Shown here piece after piece: positions 1-9,604 of a stretch of DNA of 64,000 bases (position 1 is the stretch's first letter; each line of letters begins with the position of its first letter). Under the pieces are notes generated by a model, which was given only the letters and a program-made list of their open reading frames with translations, made no database searches and was not told the origin of the DNA. Origin of the DNA: Hyphomicrobium sp. 99 (GTDB taxonomy: Bacteria > Pseudomonadota > Alphaproteobacteria > Rhizobiales > Hyphomicrobiaceae); assembly GCF_000384335.2 (NCBI RefSeq), contig NZ_KQ031382.1, positions 124,001-188,000 of the forward strand, written 5' to 3'. Position numbers and translations under genes: made by a program.

Positions 1-264
1 CTCAACATGGGCGAAGATGGTGATGACGCCCTGAGACGAGATCTCGTTGCCCATGTCCGCAGGGAAATCGGTCCGATTGCCTCGCCTGATCTCATCCAGT
101 TTTCACCGGGTCTGCCGAAGACGCGGTCAGGCAAGATCATGCGCCGCATCTTGAGAAAGATTGCGGAGGATGATTTCGGCAGCTTGGGAGATACCTCTAC
201 GCTGGCCGATCCGGCCGTCGTCGACGATCTGATCTCCAATCGCCAAAACCGGCGCGTCATCTAG
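1..264 (+). CDS. acs: Acetyl-CoA synthetase (AMP-forming), C-terminal fragment
   Basis: This is the last 87 residues of a gene that begins before the window. It reads in frame from base 1 to the TAG at 262-264. The segment carries the C-terminal ANL-superfamily motif [11 protein letters not shown], whose lysine is the residue used in adenylation and acetylated in Acs, followed by the typical tail ending in DPAVVDDLI. The enzyme makes acetyl-CoA from acetate, ATP and CoA in the cytoplasm. The tail resembles acetyl-CoA synthetase more than propionyl- or acyl-CoA ligases, but with only the C-terminus visible the exact substrate is an inference. Confidence 0.85.
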   Translation, partial: LNMGEDGDDALRRDLVAHVRREIGPIASPDLIQFSPGLPKTRSGKIMRRILRKIAEDDFGSLGDTSTLADPAVVDDLISNRQNRRVI

Positions 265-287
265 CGCCAACGTCACCGGCGGCGGCA

Positions 288-533
288 TCAAAAATCAGAT
301 GTGATGCCGCCCTTCTCCCAGTCGCCAAAACGCGTGGGCTCAGGACCTTCTCTGCCGCCCAGCTCACGCGGCGCCTTGGGTTCGGCAGCGATTTTCTGAC
401 GCCGCTCTTCCGCCTCTGCGAGCGCACGGCGAGCTTCGGGCGTCAGCACGCGCGGAGTGGTCGAATGCGATTGAGCTTCGGCTGACCCTTTATCGCCAGA
501 CCCGTCGTCGCCTGTCCGATCTTCGGCTGTCAT
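288..533 (-). CDS. DUF1674 family protein (SDHAF4-like)
   Basis: An 81-residue protein whose C-terminus, PTRFGDWEKGGITSDF, is the DUF1674 signature. In mitochondria this family (SDHAF4/Sdh8) helps assemble flavinylated succinate dehydrogenase; the bacterial role is presumed similar but is not shown here. The N-terminal half is charged, low-complexity and probably disordered. A longer reading frame continues upstream to base 650, but an AAGGA ribosome-binding site 12 bases before the ATG at 533 supports the short form. It is convergent with acs and divergent from htpX. Confidence 0.75.
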   Translation of the reverse strand: MTAEDRTGDDGSGDKGSAEAQSHSTTPRVLTPEARRALAEAEERRQKIAAEPKAPRELGGREGPEPTRFGDWEKGGITSDF

Positions 534-669
534 GTCGAGAAAACGTCCTTTTGGATCGGTTTCGCTGCCTTTTTCGGCGCTCGCCTTTATGGAATTCTTC
601 AGACACCATATATACGCGACTGTAAGGTTGTAGACTAGCTTCAGGACCACGTGTCGCGAGTATGCTCAA

Positions 670-1632
670 ATGCCTATGAACTATGCCAGAACCGCGCTGC
701 TGCTGGCAGCAATGACGGCGATTTTCGTCGCGCTCGGCGCAGCCATCGGCGGCCATGCCGGCCTCGTCATCGCGTTCTTTTTCGCGCTCGTAATGAACGC
801 GTTTAGCCTATGGAAATCGGATTCCATCGTCCTGCGCATGTTCAACGCCCAGGAAGTCAGCGAAGCGACGGCTCCGGAGTTCTATCGCATCGTGCGCGAT
901 TTGGCGCGCAACGCCGATCTTCCGATGCCGCGCGTCTACATCATGAACAATCCGCAGCCCAACGCCTTCGCGACAGGTCGCAGCCCGTCGCACGCGGCCG
1001 TCTGCGCTTCGACTGGCCTTCTTGAAACGCTTGACCGCAACGAACTCGCGGGCGTGATTGCGCACGAACTCGCGCACGTCAAAAATCGCGATACGTTGAC
1101 GATGACCGTCGCCGCGACGATCGGCGGCGCGGTTTCCATGGTCGCGCAATACATGCAGTTCGGCATGTTGTTCGGCGGCGGCCGCGATAACGATCGTAGC
1201 GGGCTTGGCACGATCGGTACGCTCGCCGCCATCATCCTCGCGCCGATGGCTGCAGGCCTCGTGCAGATGGCGATCAGCCGTTCCCGCGAATATCAAGCCG
1301 ATCGTCTCGGCGCGATGATCTGCGGTAAGCCGCTTTGGCTCGCCTCCGCACTCCGAAAAATCGATGGCGCGGCGCGCCGGATTCCTAACGAGCAAGCAGA
1401 AGCGATCCCGGCAGCAGCGCATATGTTCATCATCAATCCGCTGAACGGCCACGGCGTCGACAATCTCTTCTCAACACACCCGAATGTCGAAAATCGTATC
1501 GCCGCGCTCGAAGCGCTATCGCGCGAGATGGGCGGCGCCTCCGGCATAGAGACCGGCAGTCGCACCAGCAGTTCCGGCGAAGTCTGGATCGGCGGACAGA
1601 ACTACACGAAACCGCCGAACCCTTGGGGCTGA
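670..1632 (+). CDS. htpX: Membrane zinc metalloprotease HtpX
   Basis: A 320-residue M48 family protease. Two hydrophobic segments occupy roughly residues 5-48. The zinc-binding HELAH motif is at 132-136, further hydrophobic segments follow, and the third-ligand region [11 protein letters not shown] lies near residue 205. HtpX degrades misfolded inner-membrane proteins alongside FtsH, with its active site facing the cytoplasm. Length and motif order are normal for the family. The ATG at 676 is an alternative start two codons in. rsmB begins one base after the stop codon, so the two are very likely co-transcribed. Confidence 0.95.
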   Translation: MPMNYARTALLLAAMTAIFVALGAAIGGHAGLVIAFFFALVMNAFSLWKSDSIVLRMFNAQEVSEATAPEFYRIVRDLARNADLPMPRVYIMNNPQPNAFATGRSPSHAAVCASTGLLETLDRNELAGVIAHELAHVKNRDTLTMTVAATIGGAVSMVAQYMQFGMLFGGGRDNDRSGLGTIGTLAAIILAPMAAGLVQMAISRSREYQADRLGAMICGKPLWLASALRKIDGAARRIPNEQAEAIPAAAHMFIINPLNGHGVDNLFSTHPNVENRIAALEALSREMGGASGIETGSRTSSSGEVWIGGQNYTKPPNPWG

Positions 1633-1633
1633 T

Positions 1634-3046
1634 GTGCCAAACAATATAAAACGAAACGGTCCGCGCTCCGCACCAGCTGGAGCGCGCCTCAAACGCGATC
1701 ATAAACCGAAGGCCGCAGTCGCTAAACCTGCATCACCCGCGGGCGACGGACTGAAGACGCGCGACGTCGCGGTCTCGGCGCTCTTCTCCGTGTTGATCGA
1801 ACATCGTCCGTTCGACGACGTGTTCGCGACCGTTTCCGCGGGACGCGATCTAGCGCCCCGCGACCGCGCCTTTGCCCGTCTCATCGCCACGACGGCTCTC
1901 CGCAATCGCGGCGCCCTGCAGGCAGTCCTCAGCACCTACATCGCCAAGCCGCTCCCCGAACACATCGGCCGTTTGGACGAAATCCTTCTCGCGGCCGCGG
2001 CCCAGCTTCTGCTGCTTCAAACGCCGCCGCACGCCGCGATCTCTCTTGCCGTCGATCAATGCCACGCCGACACCAACGGCAAACGCTTTGCAAATCTCGT
2101 CAACGCCGTTTTGCGGCGCTTGAGCGAGACCGGCCAGGGCCGTCTTGAATCTCTCGACAACGTCGCGCTAACGTTTCCCGACTGGCTGCTCTCGCGTTGG
2201 AGCAAAACATATGGCGCGGCAGAGGCTCGGCAAATCGCGCGTGCGTCGCTGGTCGAACCTGCTCTCGATTTGACCGTCAAATCCGATCCCGAATTGTGGG
2301 CCGAGCGCATTGGCGCCATCGTGCTGCCGACCGGTTCGCTCCGGTGCGCCCAGGCGGGACGCGTCGAGGAACTTCCTGGCTACAGCGTGGGCGCGTGGTG
2401 GGTGCAGGATGCCGCCGCAGCACTCCCTGTAAAGCTGTTGGGCGATGTCGCAGGCCTCTCGGTGCTCGACCTTTGCGCCGCTCCCGGAGGCAAGACCGCG
2501 CAGCTCGCGGCCGCCGGTGCAGAAGTGACGGCCGTCGACAAATCAGCCGGACGATTGTCGCGTCTCAGAGACAATCTCACGCGTCTCGGACTTTCCGCGA
2601 ACACCGTCGTCTCCGACGCACTGACGTTCACGTCTGAGACGCAGTTCGACGCGATCCTTCTCGACAGCCCGTGTACATCGACCGGCACGATCCGCCGCCA
2701 TCCCGATATTCTGTATCTGAAACGCCCGGAAGACGTCGCCGCCCTCGCAGCCCTGCAGTCCAAACTGCTCGACCGCGCCGCCGATCTTTTGAAGCCCGGT
2801 GGCACCCTGGTCTATTGCACGTGTTCACTGGAACCCGAGGAAGGCGAAGCCCAAGTCGATGCCTTCCTCGCCCGCCACACCAATTTCGCGCGCCGCCCCA
2901 TCATGCTCGATGAAGCGACGATCCCGATGCCGTGGCGAACCCGGGACGGCGATCTCAGGACAGTGCCATCGCACTTCGCGGACTTGCCGGAAGGCTTGCG
3001 CGGCCTCGACGGCTTTTACGCGGCATCCCTGGTGAAGTCGTCCTGA
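1634..3046 (+). CDS. rsmB: 16S rRNA (cytosine-C5) methyltransferase RsmB
   Basis: A 470-residue Fmu/Sun-type enzyme expected to methylate C967 of 16S rRNA using SAM. An N-terminal NusB-like RNA-binding domain spans about residues 30-165. It is followed by the Rossmann methyltransferase domain with the SAM motif LCAAPGGKT (about 280-288). The two catalytic cysteines are visible: C347 in DSPCTSTG and C397 in YCTCS. The start is GTG one base after htpX. The basic N-terminal 30 residues are a common extension in alphaproteobacteria. Confidence 0.93.
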   Translation: MPNNIKRNGPRSAPAGARLKRDHKPKAAVAKPASPAGDGLKTRDVAVSALFSVLIEHRPFDDVFATVSAGRDLAPRDRAFARLIATTALRNRGALQAVLSTYIAKPLPEHIGRLDEILLAAAAQLLLLQTPPHAAISLAVDQCHADTNGKRFANLVNAVLRRLSETGQGRLESLDNVALTFPDWLLSRWSKTYGAAEARQIARASLVEPALDLTVKSDPELWAERIGAIVLPTGSLRCAQAGRVEELPGYSVGAWWVQDAAAALPVKLLGDVAGLSVLDLCAAPGGKTAQLAAAGAEVTAVDKSAGRLSRLRDNLTRLGLSANTVVSDALTFTSETQFDAILLDSPCTSTGTIRRHPDILYLKRPEDVAALAALQSKLLDRAADLLKPGGTLVYCTCSLEPEEGEAQVDAFLARHTNFARRPIMLDEATIPMPWRTRDGDLRTVPSHFADLPEGLRGLDGFYAASLVKSS

Positions 3047-3146
3047 GCTAACAGCCTATGCACCCGCGTGCCTTGTTTTGGCGCCGGTCCGGGGATACTC
3101 CAATCTTCGGATCGGGCCAGTTTGCGCGACGCAGGAGCAATTCCCC

Positions 3147-4865
3147 TTGAGCCTCAATGTTACGGAACGGCTGAAGATCCGCTCCCTTTCGGTTGAGCGC
3201 CTCCGCCGCCGGGCCGTGACGTTCACGCTCTCATCGCCGCTGATGCGATGGCGTTACGCAGGCAACGGCACCGATCAGATCCTGATCGTGCCGCAAGAAC
3301 TCCGCGCCGCCGACCCGAGCTTCTGGACGGAAATCACACACGGCCACTTTGGCCTCGCGTCCGAGATCGCAGACCTGAAGGGCGCCTCGGCATTTCGCGT
3401 AACAGCGCCGAGCACAGCCTGGGAGCGCGAGCTCCACGGTTTCGGCTGGTTACGGCATTTGGCGGCGACGGAAGAAGAAGAGGCCGCCACCGCGGCGCGA
3501 GAGTTGGTCCTCGAATGGATCGCATTGAAGCGCATCTCGCAGGGCATCGCTTACGAGCCCGAGGTCATCGCGCGCCGGCTGATCTCGTGGATATCGCAAG
3601 CCAACATGTTGCTCGAAAATCTCGACGCCCGCTCCTACACGCAGATCATGTCGAGCATGGGCCAGCAGATCGTTGCGCTCAAAACCACATGGCGCAACGC
3701 CCCTGACGGCGTGCCACGCATGGTCTGCCTGATTGCACTCGTCCTGGCGGGGCTTTCCGTTTCAGGACACGATCGGCAATTGAAGGAAGCGGAAGCGGCG
3801 CTCATCGTCGAGTTGACGCGCCAGATTCTCGACGACGGCGGACACGTCAGCCGCAGTGCCAGCGTTCTGTCCGATCTCGTCCTCGACCTATTGCCGCTCG
3901 GCCAGTGTTTCAACTCGCGCGCATTACCGCCGCCTGACGAGATCAACGCGGCGATTAAAAAGTCGCTGAAGTTTCTGCGTTTCATGCGCCTTGGCGACGG
4001 CATGCTCGCGCGCTTCAATGGCGTCAGCACAGGTTCGCCCGCGGCGCTCGCAACGGTTCTTGGCTATTCCAGCGGCGAACTCGATCTCATGCCGGTCGCG
4101 CGTTCGTCAGGCTATGCCCGCCTTGAACGCGGCAAAACGATCGTCCTCACCGATGTCGGCTCTCCTCCGCCGCTCGAACTTTCGACGCAAGCAGAGGCGG
4201 GCGCGCTCTCCTTTGAAATGACGACACGACATCATCTGATTTTCGCGAACGGCGGATTTCCGGGCCCCGCCGATCACGACTGGGATTCCGTTGCGCGGGC
4301 CACAGCAAGCCACAACACGCTCTGCCTCGCCGAAACATCGTCCTCGCGTCTCATCCGGCATGAACAGCTCGAAACGATGGTCGACGGTCTGCCGATCCGC
4401 GGGCCGGACCAGGTCAACTTCGAATTCAACAACGGCCCGGCGGATGCCCAGCTCACGGCGAACCATGACGGTTATCTCAAACGCTTCGGCCTGATCCACG
4501 CGCGCCGCCTTACTCTTTCCGCCGACGGCGACCGATTGGAAGGCGTCGACATTCTCGAGCCGCCGAAAGGAACGCTCCGCCTCAAGCAGGACCTTCCTTA
4601 CGCCATTCACTTTCATCTTCACCCGGATTGCCTCTGTCGGCCGGCCGGGCATGGCGCTTGCCGGATTACACTCCGCGATGGCGAAACTTGGCTATTCGCA
4701 ACCGCCAGCGAGGCCGCTCAATTGTCGATCGAAGAAAGCCTGTTTTTTGTGGACAGCGCCGGCCCGCGCCCAAGCCTGCAAATCGTGCTCCGCGGCACGA
4801 CCTTCGGCGAGACGGAGGTCCGTTGGTCGGTTCACGCGGAACGGCCAAACGGCCGCCAGATCTGA
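3147..4865 (+). CDS. Heparinase II/III family protein
   Basis: A 572-residue protein with an alpha-helical toroid-like N-terminal half and a C-terminal beta-rich heparinase II/III-like domain that includes SHNTLCLAE, the usual conserved His-Asn region. Known relatives are polysaccharide lyases that cleave uronate-containing glycans by beta-elimination. The substrate here cannot be told from sequence. I chose the TTG at 3147 because AGGAG lies nine bases upstream; an upstream TTG at 3078 would add 23 residues without a ribosome-binding site. No signal peptide is apparent, which is odd for a lyase of extracellular glycans. It sits between rsmB and purH on the same strand. Confidence 0.85.
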   Translation: MSLNVTERLKIRSLSVERLRRRAVTFTLSSPLMRWRYAGNGTDQILIVPQELRAADPSFWTEITHGHFGLASEIADLKGASAFRVTAPSTAWERELHGFGWLRHLAATEEEEAATAARELVLEWIALKRISQGIAYEPEVIARRLISWISQANMLLENLDARSYTQIMSSMGQQIVALKTTWRNAPDGVPRMVCLIALVLAGLSVSGHDRQLKEAEAALIVELTRQILDDGGHVSRSASVLSDLVLDLLPLGQCFNSRALPPPDEINAAIKKSLKFLRFMRLGDGMLARFNGVSTGSPAALATVLGYSSGELDLMPVARSSGYARLERGKTIVLTDVGSPPPLELSTQAEAGALSFEMTTRHHLIFANGGFPGPADHDWDSVARATASHNTLCLAETSSSRLIRHEQLETMVDGLPIRGPDQVNFEFNNGPADAQLTANHDGYLKRFGLIHARRLTLSADGDRLEGVDILEPPKGTLRLKQDLPYAIHFHLHPDCLCRPAGHGACRITLRDGETWLFATASEAAQLSIEESLFFVDSAGPRPSLQIVLRGTTFGETEVRWSVHAERPNGRQI

Positions 4866-4969
4866 TCGGCCAGAGGCTGGTTGCGACGCTTTGCGCGTCA
4901 GATCTACGCGCGGGATAGCCTTGCCAAACGCGTCGTGCTAACCGCCATTGCGAACACACTGGGATGCAC

Positions 4970-6553
4970 ATGGCCGATCAACAAATACGCCGGGCTCTTC
5001 TTTCAGTCTCCGACAAGACTGGGCTCATTTCTTTCGCCACAGCTTTGAAAAACCGCGGCATTGAGCTTGTCTCTACCGGCGGCACGGCAACCGCGCTCAA
5101 ATCGGCGGGCCTGGCGGTTAAGGACGTCTCCGAGTTGACGGGCTTTCCCGAAATGATGGATGGCCGCGTCAAGACTCTGCATCCCAAAGTGCACGGCGGC
5201 CTTCTCGCCATTCGCGGCAACGCCGTTCACGACGAAGCCGCGCGCGAACATGACATTCTGCCGATCGATCTCCTTGTCGTGAACCTCTATCCATTCGAGG
5301 CCACGATCGCCAAGAACGCCCCTTACGACGATTGCGTCGAGAACATCGACGTCGGCGGCCCGGCGATGATCCGCGGCGCCGCGAAAAATCACGAGAGCGT
5401 CACCGTCATCGTCGAGCCGGCAGATTACGATCGCGTGCTCGAGGAAATCGCGGGCAACAACGGCGCGACGACGCTCGCACTCCGCAAGGCGCTCGCCGCC
5501 AAAGCCTTCGCACGAACCGCAGCCTATGACGCCGCGATCAGCAATTGGTTTGCGCGCGAGATCGGCACGGCAACACCCGAATTCCGCGCGTTTGGCGGCA
5601 AGCTCGGCCAAGCGCTGCGCTATGGCGAGAATGCACATCAATCGGCCGCCATTTATCTCTCGGCTGAAAGCCGCATCGGCGTCGCAACGGCCGAGCAGTT
5701 GCAGGGCAAGGAACTCTCCTACAACAACATCAACGATACCGATGCCGCGTTCGAACTCGTCTCCGAATTCGCGTCCGACGTGCCCGCCGTCGCTATCATC
5801 AAACATGCCAATCCGTGCGGCGTCGCCACGGGGACTTCGCTTGCAGATGCCTACCGCAAAGCGCTCGCCTGCGATCCGACGAGCGCATTCGGCGGCATCA
5901 TCGCACTCAATCAGCCAATTGATGCCGAAGCAGCCGGTGAAATAACCAAGATTTTCACCGAAGTCGTCATCGCACCCGGCGCAACCGATGAAGCGAAAGC
6001 AATTTTCGCAGCGAAGAAAAATCTCCGCCTGCTGCTGACGAGCGGCCTTGCGGACTCGCGTGCTGAAGCCCTCAGCTTCAAATCAGTTGCGGGCGGCTTC
6101 CTCGTTCAGTCACGAGACGCGAGCAACGCCGACGATCTCGAATTGAAAGTCGTGACGAAACGCGCCCCGACCGAAGCTGAACTGCGAGACCTGCGGTTCG
6201 CGTTCAAGGTTGCAAAGCACGTGAAGTCGAACGCCATCGTCTATGCGAAAAATGGCGCGACCGTTGGCGTCGGCGCGGGTCAGATGAGCCGTGTCGACTC
6301 GGCCCGCATCGCCGCTTGGAAGGCCGGTGAAGCCGCAAAAGCCGAAGGCTTGGATGAGCCGCTGACCGTCGGATCAGTCGTCGCCTCGGATGCGTTTTTC
6401 CCGTTCGCCGATGGATTGATCACGGCAGCTGAGGCTGGCGTAACAGCCGTCATTCAGCCGGGTGGCTCGATGCGCGACGACGAAGTGATCAAGGCCGCCG
6501 ACGAGCGCGGGCTCGCAATGGTCTTCACCGGGGTCCGGCACTTCCGGCACTAA
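4970..6553 (+). CDS. purH: Bifunctional AICAR transformylase / IMP cyclohydrolase
   Basis: A 527-residue PurH, which performs the last two steps of IMP synthesis: formylation of AICAR with 10-formyl-THF, then ring closure. The N-terminal IMP cyclohydrolase (MGS-like) domain contains SVSDKTGL and STGGT. The C-terminal transformylase domain has the catalytic Lys-His pair in KHANPCG (K278, H279) and ends FTGVRHFRH, as in the family. The ATG at 4964 is an alternative start two codons upstream. It is convergent with the MFS gene, only five bases apart, with no clear terminator between them. Confidence 0.97.
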   Translation: MADQQIRRALLSVSDKTGLISFATALKNRGIELVSTGGTATALKSAGLAVKDVSELTGFPEMMDGRVKTLHPKVHGGLLAIRGNAVHDEAAREHDILPIDLLVVNLYPFEATIAKNAPYDDCVENIDVGGPAMIRGAAKNHESVTVIVEPADYDRVLEEIAGNNGATTLALRKALAAKAFARTAAYDAAISNWFAREIGTATPEFRAFGGKLGQALRYGENAHQSAAIYLSAESRIGVATAEQLQGKELSYNNINDTDAAFELVSEFASDVPAVAIIKHANPCGVATGTSLADAYRKALACDPTSAFGGIIALNQPIDAEAAGEITKIFTEVVIAPGATDEAKAIFAAKKNLRLLLTSGLADSRAEALSFKSVAGGFLVQSRDASNADDLELKVVTKRAPTEAELRDLRFAFKVAKHVKSNAIVYAKNGATVGVGAGQMSRVDSARIAAWKAGEAAKAEGLDEPLTVGSVVASDAFFPFADGLITAAEAGVTAVIQPGGSMRDDEVIKAADERGLAMVFTGVRHFRH

Positions 6554-6558
6554 GGCGG

Positions 6559-8016
6559 TCAACGCGCTGCGCGCATCCTGACGAACAGCATCAGCAGGAC
6601 GCCGATTGCAAGGAACGCGAGCACGGCGGACATGCCAATCCGCTGGCTTCCCGTCTCGACCGTGACCAAAGCAACGAAGAACGGCGCGAGAAACGCCGTT
6701 ACTTTTCCCGAGAACGCAAACAGTCCGAAAAACTGGGTGATCTTGTCCGGCGGCGCGATGCGCGCGAGCAGCGACCGGCTCGCCGCTTGCACCGGCGCCG
6801 AGACAATGCCGACGAGAATAGCGAACGCGAGAAACACGTGCTCGCCCGGCGACGAGAAAGGCTTCGACCCGGGGACCTTCTCCGCGACCTCCATCGCGAA
6901 AAGAATGTGATTTTTATCGACCGATAGAATGCCGACTGCGCCGACGATCAACGCTAGGAGCGCGACGATGATGACGGTCTTCGGCCCGACACTGTCGTCG
7001 AGCCAGCCGCCGAAGAGCGCGCCGAACGCTCCGACCAACGTCAGAATGATGCCGAAAATTCCAAGCTCCAGCGGTCCCCAGCCGAAGACCGAGGCACCGT
7101 AGATGCCGCCGAAAGCAAAGATGGCGGTCAGCCCGTCGGTATAGAGCATGCGTGCGATCAGAAAGATCAGAAGGCTTGGCATTGAGGGAAGCGATTTGAT
7201 CGTGTCCCAAAGCTCGGCCAACGCCGAGCGCTCCGGATGCGCGCTGACCGCTTGTCGCCGATCCGGAACGAACAGGAAAAACGGAATGATAAAGATCGCG
7301 AACCAGATCGCCGCGAACGGCCCAGTTATGCGATCGCTCTCATGAGAGGTGCCGTCGAGCGTCAATAGCGGTTGGAGTCCGAGTAGAGTCTTTGCATCCC
7401 CCGGAATCGGGACCAGCAAGCCAGCGACAATCGCCAGACTGACGAGCCCGCCGAAATATCCGACTGCCCAGCCCGTGCCCGACAACCGGCCAAGCTCGCC
7501 GCGTGGCACGAGGCCCGTCATGATGGCGTTCGAAAAAACGCTCATCAGTTCGGCCGCAAGTGTCGCCATGACGAAGCCCGCGAGTACGATCAGGATGGTC
7601 GTCAGATTTGCATCGGGCACGCCGAGCCACAGTACGCTGAGACCCGCAAGGAAGACGAGCGACAGCCCGGCCATCCACGGCTTGCGCCGGCCACGCCCGT
7701 CGGCAGCCGCACCGAGCAGCGGACTGAGGATAGCGATCAGCAGTCCGGCGACAGACGCCCCATAGCCCCACAGCGCCTGACCGCACGCGGCATGCGCGCT
7801 GCCTTCCGCGATCAACGAGCCGCAAACGGAGTTCTGAACGACGGCGTTCGCAAAATACGGACCGAACAGAAATGTTTGAACGAGCGTGTAATGCGGTTGC
7901 ACGGCCCAGTCGTAAAGCATCCACGAGACACGCGCGCGAAGGGGAGCGCGAACGTCATCGTCGGTCGCGACCGAGGGGACCTGCTCATGCGAGCCGCCGA
8001 GATCGAACGTCGCCAT
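6559..8016 (-). CDS. MFS transporter, UMF1 family
   Basis: A 485-residue integral membrane protein with about twelve hydrophobic segments. The N-terminal WMLYDWAVQPHYTLVQTF is characteristic of the UMF1/Atg22-like branch of the major facilitator superfamily, which has tryptophan- and aspartate-containing openings of this kind. Members are predicted effluxers; substrates of bacterial members are mostly unknown. The start at 8016 has AGAGGGG upstream at good spacing. An in-frame GTG-type extension to 8061 has no such support. It is convergent with purH and downstream of the TPM genes on the same strand. Confidence 0.88.
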   Translation of the reverse strand: MATFDLGGSHEQVPSVATDDDVRAPLRARVSWMLYDWAVQPHYTLVQTFLFGPYFANAVVQNSVCGSLIAEGSAHAACGQALWGYGASVAGLLIAILSPLLGAAADGRGRRKPWMAGLSLVFLAGLSVLWLGVPDANLTTILIVLAGFVMATLAAELMSVFSNAIMTGLVPRGELGRLSGTGWAVGYFGGLVSLAIVAGLLVPIPGDAKTLLGLQPLLTLDGTSHESDRITGPFAAIWFAIFIIPFFLFVPDRRQAVSAHPERSALAELWDTIKSLPSMPSLLIFLIARMLYTDGLTAIFAFGGIYGASVFGWGPLELGIFGIILTLVGAFGALFGGWLDDSVGPKTVIIVALLALIVGAVGILSVDKNHILFAMEVAEKVPGSKPFSSPGEHVFLAFAILVGIVSAPVQAASRSLLARIAPPDKITQFFGLFAFSGKVTAFLAPFFVALVTVETGSQRIGMSAVLAFLAIGVLLMLFVRMRAAR

Positions 8017-8070
8017 GGTCTTCCCCTCTTTATTCGCCCGGCGGACCCAGCCGCCGATCATCGAACCGTA

Positions 8071-8691
8071 TCAGCCCCGCAAGACGATCAAATGATCGGG
8101 AAGCTCGTTCGGATCGGCATCTCCCGGCGGAAAGTGTGCGGCGAGCAGCTCGCCGATTTTCCTGATAGCCCGCTCGAACCCCTCGACCGCGCGCCCCGCG
8201 CCGATATCGGCCGTCAGCTCGTCCACGATTTTCTGCCATGTGCCGTTCGGCACCAGCGCATCGATGCCGCTATCGGCGATGATCTCGACCCGCTGCTCGG
8301 CAAGCGACACGAAAATGAGGACACCGGTCCGGCCCTCGGTCGTATGCAGGTTCTGCGCGAGAAACTGCTCGCTCGCGCGCCGGCGCGTGTTCGCATTCAA
8401 AATCGCCCTCGGCACGAGCGACATGCGCACACGCGGATGCCAAGCAAGCGTGAGCAGCCCAAGAAAGACGAGCAGCTGAATGAGAAAGATCCACTGCACG
8501 GGCATCCACGTGAAATGGATCAGAGGCCACGGAATAACGAGGGCCAACAGCGCAGCCCACATGTACGGAATATGCTGATAGTGGCTGCTCTGATCGGCGA
8601 CGACCGCAACGATCTCTCCGGACGTATTGCGCTCGGCGTCCGTAATGGCCGCGGAAATGCGATCTGCGTCTTTGGCGCTGATTAAGTTCAT
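8071..8691 (-). CDS. TPM domain protein, membrane-anchored
   Basis: A 206-residue protein of the TPM (DUF477) family. It opens with a short segment including the family-like SGEIVAVVADQSSHY, has two or three hydrophobic segments (about residues 42-85), then a TPM-type domain with GVLIFVSLAEQRVEIIADSGI. The ATG at 8691 was chosen because upstream residues are an Ala/Ser-rich read-through of the neighbour's glycine tail on the opposite coding phase. It follows a second TPM gene by 37 bases, and the pair with lemA forms an apparent three-gene operon. Function in bacteria is unclear, with proposed roles in membrane protein quality control. Confidence 0.85.
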   Translation of the reverse strand: MNLISAKDADRISAAITDAERNTSGEIVAVVADQSSHYQHIPYMWAALLALVIPWPLIHFTWMPVQWIFLIQLLVFLGLLTLAWHPRVRMSLVPRAILNANTRRRASEQFLAQNLHTTEGRTGVLIFVSLAEQRVEIIADSGIDALVPNGTWQKIVDELTADIGAGRAVEGFERAIRKIGELLAAHFPPGDADPNELPDHLIVLRG

Positions 8692-8728
8692 CGTGCGCGA
8701 CCGCCTTTTTGCATCGACTCGATCATTG

Positions 8729-9568
8729 CTACCAGCTTCCCGAAGCGCCGCCGCCGCCAAAGTCGCCGCCGCCGCCCGACCAGCCGCCACCGCCGCTATC
8801 GCCGCCGGACCACCCACCACCCCAGTTCCCTGAGCCGCCCGGGATGACGACGATGCCGCCGCGGCGACGCTGAGAGCCGGGCACACCCGATTGCACCGCC
8901 TGGGCCTGCCGGTAATTGACCCAGATGACGAAGGCGACGATGAGCAAAAAGAGGACGAGGTGGATCATTTCCATCGGATCGTCCTGCGGTGTGCGCCCAC
9001 CGGCGGCGCGCCGCTTCACTTCTTCCGCGTCGCCAAGCAGAACCGATTTGATATCGCGGACGCCGTCTTTGATTCCGCCGCTGAAGTCACCTCTCCGGAA
9101 CTTCGGAAGAATGGCATTCTCGATAATCAGAGCCGACATCGTGTCGGTCATGAAAGGCTCAAGCCGCCGCCCGACCTCGATGCGAACCTTGCGATCGTTC
9201 GGCGCAACGATGAGCAGAGCGCCGTTGTCCTTGCCCTTCTGACCGATGCCCCATTTCCGGCCGAGGCCGACGCCGTAGTCCTCGATCGGATACCCCTGCA
9301 ACGATTTGACCGTGACGACCGCAAGCTGATCGGTCGAGGTTTGTTCGAGATCTGCGAGAGTCTTTTCGATCTCGGCCTTTTCTTCGGGTGTGAGCAGTCC
9401 GGCTTCGTCCGTCACACGCCCGGTGAGTTGCGGATAGACCGGTTCGGCGAAAGCCGGCGCGAAGAGCACGGGCAGGACCGCAAACAAAAGCATAAGCATC
9501 GCGCGAGCCAACGCGCGACGCTCATTGTACAACGTGAAAGACCGAGCGGCGTTCGGAGCGCCAGCCAT
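8729..9568 (-). CDS. YgcG-type TPM domain protein with Gly-rich tail
   Basis: A 279-residue exported membrane protein. A signal peptide of about 41 residues ends in APAFA. A TPM domain follows (about 44-180, with LTGRVTDEAGLLT and DNGALLIVAPNDRKVRIEVG), then one transmembrane helix around 208-224 and a low-complexity Gly/Trp/Ser tail ending ASGSW. This is the standard YgcG architecture. TPM domains have a Rossmann-like fold; phosphatase activity is reported for a plant member. GAGGG precedes the ATG at 9568. The gene lies 36 bases after lemA, as TPM genes often do. Confidence 0.92.
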   Translation of the reverse strand: MAGAPNAARSFTLYNERRALARAMLMLLFAVLPVLFAPAFAEPVYPQLTGRVTDEAGLLTPEEKAEIEKTLADLEQTSTDQLAVVTVKSLQGYPIEDYGVGLGRKWGIGQKGKDNGALLIVAPNDRKVRIEVGRRLEPFMTDTMSALIIENAILPKFRRGDFSGGIKDGVRDIKSVLLGDAEEVKRRAAGGRTPQDDPMEMIHLVLFLLIVAFVIWVNYRQAQAVQSGVPGSQRRRGGIVVIPGGSGNWGGGWSGGDSGGGGWSGGGGDFGGGGASGSW

Positions 9569-9604
9569 CGGACGAGACCCTCACAAAGTTGCGGGCTTTA
9601 AATG

